11,013 bases of DNA. It comes from Flavobacteriaceae bacterium (GTDB lineage: Bacteria; Bacteroidota; Bacteroidia; Flavobacteriales; Flavobacteriaceae). A program made the position numbers and the translations under genes. Position 1 is the stretch's first letter, and each line of letters opens with the position of its first letter. The notes under the pieces are model-generated. The model made no database searches. It worked only from the letters and a program-made list of their open reading frames with translations, and was not told the DNA's origin. This document shows, piece by piece, positions 6,449 through 11,013 of the stretch. The stretch lies in the NCBI GenBank assembly GCA_015493405.1, contig WGDF01000047.1, forward strand, positions 1-11,013. The letters are read 5' to 3'.

Positions 6449-7906
6449 ATGGAAGAGCAAAAGAAACAATTTGAAGCTGAAGAAAAGATCATTCAAAAAA
6501 AAGAAAAGGTCGTTAAGAAAGAATTTAAAGAGTTCTGGGAAGTGGCTATTGATTTTGTCAAAGAACTTTTTAATCTCAAAAAATTTAGCGATAAAGAATT
6601 TACCCGTCAAACTATTTTAGAAAACATTCCTTTTAGAGGGCATACGGCTTGGTTGTTGATTTTCTCGGTCATGATTGCTTCGGTAGGCTTAAATGCCAAC
6701 TCTACGCCGGTGGTAATTGGCGCGATGTTAATTTCACCTTTGATGGGCCCGATTATGGGTGCCGGATTTGCAATTGGCACCAATGATATCGATACTTTTA
6801 AAAAATCATCCATCAACTTCTTGGTCATGGTAACTTTGAGTATTTTAACGTCCTTTTTATATTTTAAGATATCGCCTTTAGCTTATGAATCCAGCGAATT
6901 GTTAGCGCGCACCTCCCCTACTTTTTTTGATGTTATGATTGCTTTTTTCGGGGGCTTGGCCGGTATTGTCGCCTTGACCAAAAAAGGATTTTTCAATGTC
7001 ATCAGCGGCGTCGCTATTGCGACTGCATTGATGCCGCCTCTGTGCACGGCAGGTTTTGGTTTGGCTACCGGAAATATGCACTTTTTTACCGGCGCTATGT
7101 ATCTGCTGCTCATCAATTCGTTTTTTATTGCTTTAGCTACTTTTTTAATTATCAAATATTTACATTTTCCGGTTGCGCATTATCTCAATTCGGTTAAAAG
7201 ACGTCGCATCAGTCGTGTGATTTATATTTTGGCTGTTTTGGTGATGATTCCCAGTATTATGTCCTTTATTAAAATGTATAATGAAGAAATTTTTAAACGC
7301 GCCGCCTCGGCTTTTGTCGCAAAAAATATTAAATATGAAGGCGCTCAGATCATCAAAAGTCAAATTAAGCCCCAAAAGAAAGAAATAGACATTTATTTAA
7401 TGGGCGAAATTGTGCCCGCAACGGTCATTGACACTTGGCAAAAACGCTTGCAAAATAATGCCGATTTTAAAGATGCCATCTTAAAAGTGTATCAGTCTGC
7501 AGATAATACCCGAGAGATTGAAGCCAGCTTATCTGAAAAATTGAAACAGCAGATTTTAGACAAACTATTTAAAGAAAATAAAGAAGCCATTCAAAATAAA
7601 GATGAGCAAATTAAACGATTGACCGAAGAAATTATCCGTTTAAAAAAACAGCATAATCTGATGGTGATGCCTTTTGACCAATTTGCAAAAGAGGCCCAAA
7701 CACTCTTTCCGCCACTTCAAGACTTGAGTTTCGGCAAAATGATAGAGACCAACTTTAAACACAAGGATACCTTAGACGTCTTCTTGATAAAATGGAACCG
7801 AAAAACGTCCCGTTATAAACGGCATCAATTGGAAAAAACCTTTTATAAATGGGCCAAGGAACGCTTAAAACTCGACACGCTTAAACTCGTTCCCGTTTTC
7901 AGATAA
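6449..7906 (+). CDS. DUF389 integral membrane protein with long C-terminal domain
   Basis: This 485-residue inner-membrane protein has no established function. Residues 1-50 are strongly charged and helical. From 61 to about 275 lies the DUF389 domain with roughly six or seven membrane segments. Its characteristic stretches include PFRGHTAWLL (61-70), ANSTPVVIGAMLISPLMGPIMGAG (83-106) and VISGVAIATALMPPLCTAGFGLA (184-206). Residues 280-485 form a large soluble domain, including a likely coiled coil at about 362-402 rich in Glu, Lys and Gln. The bacterial DUF389 family spans short forms and forms with such tails. I chose the ATG at 6449 because the in-frame TTG codons at 6428 and 6431 overlap or adjoin the promoter -7 box. 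The gene is divergent from ackA and 118 nt ahead of ktrB on the same strand. Glycine- and proline-rich membrane loops would suit a channel or transporter, but that is a guess, and the neighbouring potassium genes do not prove a link. Confidence 0.92.
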   Translation: MEEQKKQFEAEEKIIQKKEKVVKKEFKEFWEVAIDFVKELFNLKKFSDKEFTRQTILENIPFRGHTAWLLIFSVMIASVGLNANSTPVVIGAMLISPLMGPIMGAGFAIGTNDIDTFKKSSINFLVMVTLSILTSFLYFKISPLAYESSELLARTSPTFFDVMIAFFGGLAGIVALTKKGFFNVISGVAIATALMPPLCTAGFGLATGNMHFFTGAMYLLLINSFFIALATFLIIKYLHFPVAHYLNSVKRRRISRVIYILAVLVMIPSIMSFIKMYNEEIFKRAASAFVAKNIKYEGAQIIKSQIKPQKKEIDIYLMGEIVPATVIDTWQKRLQNNADFKDAILKVYQSADNTREIEASLSEKLKQQILDKLFKENKEAIQNKDEQIKRLTEEIIRLKKQHNLMVMPFDQFAKEAQTLFPPLQDLSFGKMIETNFKHKDTLDVFLIKWNRKTSRYKRHQLEKTFYKWAKERLKLDTLKLVPVFR

Positions 7907-7999
7907 CCGTTACCACAAGGTCGGTTGACCGGAAATATCTATTTTAGTCTAAAGAAAAACTTGCAATTATCAGTTCATTTTAGGCTTAATTTTATAACT

Positions 8000-8007
8000 T
8001 AGCTTTT
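8000..8007 (+). promoter_or_regulatory. Possible -7 promoter box for ktrB
   Basis: TAGCTTTT differs from TANNTTTG only in the last base. It has TTTA at 7979-7982, giving a 17 nt spacer, and ends 17 nt before the ktrB ATG, the same geometry as the DUF389 and PLP-enzyme promoters. The 118-nt gap upstream also holds a small GGTC-GGTT-GACC hairpin (7919-7930) with no T-run, so read-through from the DUF389 gene is possible too. Confidence 0.32.
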
Positions 8008-8024
8008 TCATTTGAAGTCTGCTT

Positions 8025-9320
8025 ATGAAGCCGAAGATATTTGCAAATTATAAATTTAACCCATGGCAATATTTGGTATTGTCATTCCTTTTTTTAATCA
8101 GTTTCGGGACCTTGGCTTTGAAGTTGCCGATTGTAAAACACCAAAATGGTTTAGCCGTCATCGATGCTGCTTTTACAGCAACTTCAGCCGTTTGTGTTAC
8201 AGGCTTGACGACTGTGCCTACATCGGGGTTTAATTTGGCCGGCCAACTGGTTTTACTTTTATTGATGCAATTGGGCGCTATTGGCATTATGACTATTACC
8301 TCATCGGTATTATTATCGCTCAAAGGCAATGTCAATTTGCGTCACCGCTTATCGTTTTCACAATTACAAGAAAATTTTAATTTGCATGACGCCAATTACG
8401 TTCTAAAAAATATTTTACGCATTACTTTTGTTACCGAATTTATCGGTATGATTTTATTGAGCCTTGGTTTTTTATGGCAAGGTTTACCTTTTGGAACTGC
8501 CGTTTATCAAGGTTTTTTTCATAGCATTTCGGCTTTTTGCAATGCCGGTTTTTCGACTTATGATCAAAGCTTAATCGGCACCAATGTCCTAATCAAATTT
8601 ACAATTGCCCTGTTAATTATCATTGGTGGATTGGGATATTTTGTCATTTTTGAAATGATGGCTTATTACAAAGCTAAGCGGCGTTTGAGTTTACATAGTA
8701 AAATTGTTTTAGTAGTCAGTCTGTTTTTAATATTAGCCGGTACCTTATTATTATATTATTTTCAACAAGGACAAATGTCTTGGGCCGATAGTTTTTTTCA
8801 ATCCGTTACAGCACGTACTGCCGGTTTTAATTCCGTAGATTTAACCCAAATCAGCAATGCCGGCATTTTTTTGTTATTGATATTAATGTTCATCGGGGCT
8901 TCTCCGGGTTCAACCGGTGGCGGTATTAAAACCACCAATTTTTTTATTATGATTTATGCTATTTTTTCGGTTTTAAAAGGACGTGAAACTGTTACTATTT
9001 GGCATAGAACCATCAATCGGCGTCAAATTTTAAAGGCTTTTGGCACAGCTATAATATATTTTTTAGTTTTATCCATCGGCATTTTATTGCTTTTTCATCA
9101 TACTAATTTCGGATTTAAAGATACCATATTTGAAGCCGTTTCAGCTATGGGAACCGTAGGACTGAGTTTAGGGCTAACGCCACTATTGGGTTTTAAAGGC
9201 AAAATCATCATCATCGCCTTAATGTTTATAGGTCGGTTGGGGCCGGCTTCTTTTGCTATGGCCACCATAAACCGACAAAAAAATATCAAAATCACGTACC
9301 CCGATGGCGATATTTATTGA
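8025..9320 (+). CDS. ktrB: KtrB-type potassium uptake channel subunit (TrkH/KtrB/HKT superfamily)
   Basis: This 431-residue inner-membrane protein forms the K+ pathway of a Ktr system and works as a dimer on a ring of KtrA. All four M1-P-M2 repeats are visible, each with its filter glycine: VCVTG (56-60), FCNAG (171-175), ARTAG (263-267) and MGTVG (375-379). GASPGSTGGGIKTTNF (291-306), next to the third pore repeat, and GRLGPASF (403-410), in the last membrane segment, are signature stretches. The length fits KtrB (about 430-460) rather than TrkH (about 480-500). The short hydrophilic N-terminus (residues 1-14) also argues for the ATG at 8025. The partner ktrA follows on the same strand, but only after about 307 bp, an unusual separation. 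K+ selectivity is supported by the four glycines. Sodium coupling is known for characterised Ktr systems but cannot be read here. Confidence 0.96.
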   Translation: MKPKIFANYKFNPWQYLVLSFLFLISFGTLALKLPIVKHQNGLAVIDAAFTATSAVCVTGLTTVPTSGFNLAGQLVLLLLMQLGAIGIMTITSSVLLSLKGNVNLRHRLSFSQLQENFNLHDANYVLKNILRITFVTEFIGMILLSLGFLWQGLPFGTAVYQGFFHSISAFCNAGFSTYDQSLIGTNVLIKFTIALLIIIGGLGYFVIFEMMAYYKAKRRLSLHSKIVLVVSLFLILAGTLLLYYFQQGQMSWADSFFQSVTARTAGFNSVDLTQISNAGIFLLLILMFIGASPGSTGGGIKTTNFFIMIYAIFSVLKGRETVTIWHRTINRRQILKAFGTAIIYFLVLSIGILLLFHHTNFGFKDTIFEAVSAMGTVGLSLGLTPLLGFKGKIIIIALMFIGRLGPASFAMATINRQKNIKITYPDGDIY

Positions 9321-9627
9321 GTTGGGTATCATCACAATACTGAAAGTATTCCGTTAAATACTTTTGCTAACGATAAGGTGTAAAAGAAAAGGATGCTTGC
9401 AGAGATCTATTAGGTTTTGGAAATCTAGTAGGTCTAATAAAAAAACACAAATAACTGACAATCAATAGAATAAATATGACGTTAGATAGAATTATAGAGC
9501 CGGAGGGAAAGTGAAAAATAAAGGCTTTTCTTCTACTTTCATTGAAGGAATGAGATGCAATCCAATCAAAGAGATTGCCAAAAATGACCAATTGAAAATT
9601 GCAAAAAATTAAATAAAAAATAAACAG
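9321..9627. other. 307-bp intergenic region separating ktrB from ktrA
   Basis: No convincing gene lies here. Besides the hairpin after ktrB, it holds an inverted CTAACG (9367-9372) and CGTTAG (9480-9485) pair. A 12-codon frame from ATG 9476 ends in a TGA overlapping a GTG at 9511, which opens a 33-codon frame ending at 9612. That GTG is preceded by GGAGGG (9502-9507), an unusually good Shine-Dalgarno match for this window. The frame has no family match I recognise and may be a decayed gene end. On the opposite strand a 74-codon frame has no ATG. No good TANNTTTG box for ktrA is visible. Confidence 0.5.
9342..9365 (+). terminator. Hairpin shortly after ktrB, possible weak (or bidirectional) terminator
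   Basis: AAAGTATT (9343-9350) and AATACTTT (9357-9364) form a perfect 8-bp stem around a CCGTTA loop, 22 nt after the ktrB stop. The stem is AT-rich and is followed by only one further T, so termination would be weak. A competing pairing, CGTTA (9352-9356) with TAACG (9368-9372), overlaps it. The structure is clear; the terminator role is inferred. Confidence 0.4.
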
Positions 9628-10281
9628 ATGAAAAAAAAGGATGTGGCCGTTATAGGCTTGGGAACTTTCGGGTACGAACTGGCGCTACAGTTGGCTCAAA
9701 ACGGACATCATGTTTTGGCTATTGATACTGATGATAAAAAAATCAATCAAATTAAAGACGAAGTTGATGTGGCTTTAACCGCTGATATTACCGACCCCGA
9801 TGTGCTTAAAAAAGTTCAGATTGACCAGTTTAATTATGTTATTTTGGCAATGAGCAGCAATTTGGAATCTATTATTCTAAGCATTGTTCATATGAAAAAA
9901 ATGAAAGTCCCCTATATTATCGGCAAAGCCAATACGCCTATTCAAAAAGAAGTTTTACTTAAAATAGGTGCGGATGAAGTTATTTTGCCCGAAGTTTCTA
10001 CCGCCATCAGATTGGCCGATAAAATTACCCATCCCGATATGATTGAAAAGTTTGCAATCAATGAAAACAACACTTTAATGGAAGTTGTTGTGCCGGAAAG
10101 ATTTCATGGTAAAACCTTAAAAGACTTGGATTTACGCAAAAAATATGGCTTAAATGTGATCATGATTTCCAGAAATAACAAAACGGATGTGGTTTCCAAA
10201 CCTGATATTGTCTTTCAAAAAGGTGATAAAATTTTTGTCATCGGAACCGAAAAGCAAATCCAAAAAAACCTGTTAAATTAA
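9628..10281 (+). CDS. ktrA: KtrA-type RCK regulator of potassium uptake
   Basis: This 217-residue cytosolic protein is the nucleotide-sensing subunit that gates KtrB; characterised KtrA forms an octameric ring, with ATP activating and ADP inhibiting. Residues 1-135 are the Rossmann-fold RCK_N (TrkA_N) domain, with the dinucleotide loop GLGTFG at 10-15 and the acidic residue Asp33 at the end of strand 2 (AIDTDD). Residues 138-217 are an RCK_C (TrkA_C) domain containing PERFHGKTLKDLDLR (156-170) and the GDKIFVIGTEKQI end. The single RCK_N/RCK_C arrangement matches KtrA (about 220 residues) rather than the double-length TrkA. The ATG at 9628 places GxGxxG nine residues from the N-terminus, as usual. 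It is separated from ktrB by about 307 bp, so its expression may rely on read-through past the hairpin or on an unseen promoter. Ligand identity is known from the family, not from this sequence. Confidence 0.95.
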   Translation: MKKKDVAVIGLGTFGYELALQLAQNGHHVLAIDTDDKKINQIKDEVDVALTADITDPDVLKKVQIDQFNYVILAMSSNLESIILSIVHMKKMKVPYIIGKANTPIQKEVLLKIGADEVILPEVSTAIRLADKITHPDMIEKFAINENNTLMEVVVPERFHGKTLKDLDLRKKYGLNVIMISRNNKTDVVSKPDIVFQKGDKIFVIGTEKQIQKNLLN

Positions 10282-10303
10282 GGCCAAATCTCAAAAAATT
10301 TGC

Positions 10304-10311
10304 TTACTTTG
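10304..10311 (+). promoter_or_regulatory. Possible -7 promoter box for the S9 peptidase gene
   Basis: TTACTTTG fits TANNTTTG except at the second base, and the overlapping TACTTTGG fits with a different single mismatch. It ends 19 nt before the ATG at 10331, the same spacing seen for other promoters in this window. No -33 TTTG is found at normal spacing. Confidence 0.33.
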
Positions 10312-10330
10312 GCACACTGAAAACTCGAAA

Positions 10331-11013
10331 ATGCTTATGAAAAGATGGTTTCTTTTATTCATTTTAGTGCATTCGGCACTTTGGTCTCAAACCAAATCTA
10401 TAACGGTTGATGACATTTGGAACGGGACTTTCCGCCCCGATTATCTATATGGCTTAAAGGCCATGCCACAATCAGATAAATACTCAAAAATAGATATTGA
10501 CCGGCAAAAGCGAACTTACGAAATCGGCATTTATAATTACGCTACGCTGCAACGGGAAGCTACTGCTTTTTCGACTGAAAAGTATCCTTTTATAGGCTAT
10601 TTTGAATACCAATTTTCTCCGGATGAACAACAAATTATTATCGGCTCAAAAATAAAACCCATTTACCGGCATTCGCGTAAAGGGATTTATTATGTTTACA
10701 ATCGCGATACTAAAAAATTAGACAAAATAGCTGACGACGAAATTCAAGAACCGAGTTTTAGCCCTACCGGAGACAAAGTGGCTTATGTAAAAGATAACAA
10801 CCTGTTTATCAAAGATTTAAAATCAAATAAAACGATTCAAATCACCACTGACGGTTTAAAAAATCACATTATCAACGGGATCCCCGATTGGGTTTACGAA
10901 GAAGAATTCAGCTACAGCAAAGCCTATGAATGGAGCAAAGACGGACAAAAATTGGCTTATGTCAAATTTGATGAAACAGAGGTGCCGGAATTTTCAATGA
11001 TGCGATACGATGA
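10331..11013 (+). CDS. Secreted dipeptidyl-peptidase IV-like S9 serine peptidase (N-terminal part)
   Basis: The frame is open for 227 codons to the right edge, so only the N-terminal third is present. The family (peptidase S9B) cleaves dipeptides, typically X-Pro or X-Ala, from peptide N-termini, and acts in the periplasm or at the cell surface in Bacteroidota. A signal peptide is clear: MKRW, a hydrophobic core (FLLFILVHSAL), then a likely cleavage site near WSQ. The start may be ATG 10331 or the in-frame ATG 10337. The following beta-propeller carries two diagnostic elements. YRHS (numbered from 10337, 110-113) corresponds to the Arg125 region of human DPP IV. DWVYEEEF (184-191) is the double-Glu motif that binds the substrate amino terminus. 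Propeller-type repeats such as PSFSPTGDKVAY (139-150) and EWSKDGQKLAY (198-208) are also visible. The catalytic Ser-Asp-His domain lies beyond the window, so activity cannot be judged. It appears to start its own transcript. Confidence 0.93.
   Translation, partial: MLMKRWFLLFILVHSALWSQTKSITVDDIWNGTFRPDYLYGLKAMPQSDKYSKIDIDRQKRTYEIGIYNYATLQREATAFSTEKYPFIGYFEYQFSPDEQQIIIGSKIKPIYRHSRKGIYYVYNRDTKKLDKIADDEIQEPSFSPTGDKVAYVKDNNLFIKDLKSNKTIQITTDGLKNHIINGIPDWVYEEEFSYSKAYEWSKDGQKLAYVKFDETEVPEFSMMRYD

Noticed and set aside
6883..7155. Minus-strand frames inside the DUF389 gene (also 6398-6610, 6607-6828 and 7160-7375).
   Set aside because: All are shadows of the DUF389 coding frame, which has a clear family signature.
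7919..7930. GGTC-GGTT-GACC hairpin after the DUF389 gene as a terminator.
   Set aside because: The stem is four base pairs with no following T-run.
9367..9485. CTAACG...CGTTAG as an integron attC site.
   Set aside because: Only the right end fits the GTTRRRY core; the left end does not fit RYYYAAC, and no integrase or cassette gene is present.
9367..9591. A 74-codon minus-strand frame between ktrB and ktrA with one hydrophobic segment.
   Set aside because: It has no ATG; the only upstream start is a TTG, and the frame stays open into the antisense of ktrA. No family resemblance, so probably chance in AT-rich DNA.

Overview
The window looks like an ordinary chromosomal stretch from an AT-rich member of the Bacteroidota, most likely a flavobacterium. 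Four things point there. Perfect or near-perfect TANNTTTG (-7) promoter boxes lie a short distance upstream of several starts, and most genes lack a Shine-Dalgarno sequence. The phosphate transporter carries a fused C-terminal PhoU-like domain. A secreted dipeptidyl-peptidase IV-type S9 peptidase is present. The sirtuin is of a type without zinc-binding cysteines. The genus cannot be read from the sequence.

Layout. From 1 to 6177 everything is on the minus strand. In transcription order these are ackA (acetate kinase), a 348-bp gap holding a terminator and a palindromic repeat cluster, a D-cysteine desulfhydrase/ACC deaminase family enzyme, a CobB-type sirtuin 25 nt behind it, maf (nucleotide pyrophosphatase), and a PiT phosphate transporter whose C-terminus runs off the left edge. 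A 271-bp divergent promoter region (6178-6448) separates this block from the plus-strand genes: a DUF389 membrane protein, ktrB, ktrA, and the first 227 codons of a DPP IV-like peptidase cut by the right edge.

Function. KtrB and KtrA form a complete two-component potassium uptake system (channel-like subunit plus cytosolic RCK regulator). Unusually, they are separated by about 307 bp that contains a hairpin and inverted repeats. The DUF389 protein upstream has no assigned function but faces the same direction and may belong to the same ion or osmotic context. Acetate kinase and the sirtuin sit on the same strand, on either side of the PLP enzyme. Both touch protein acylation chemistry (acetyl phosphate as donor, sirtuin as eraser), but the terminator after ackA argues against co-transcription. 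I see no mobile genes, CRISPR, rRNA or tRNA.

I found no convincing new multi-gene system. The least explained items are the roughly 170-bp imperfect palindrome of REP-like units at 4738-4906 and the interrupted ktrB-ktrA spacing at 9321-9627.
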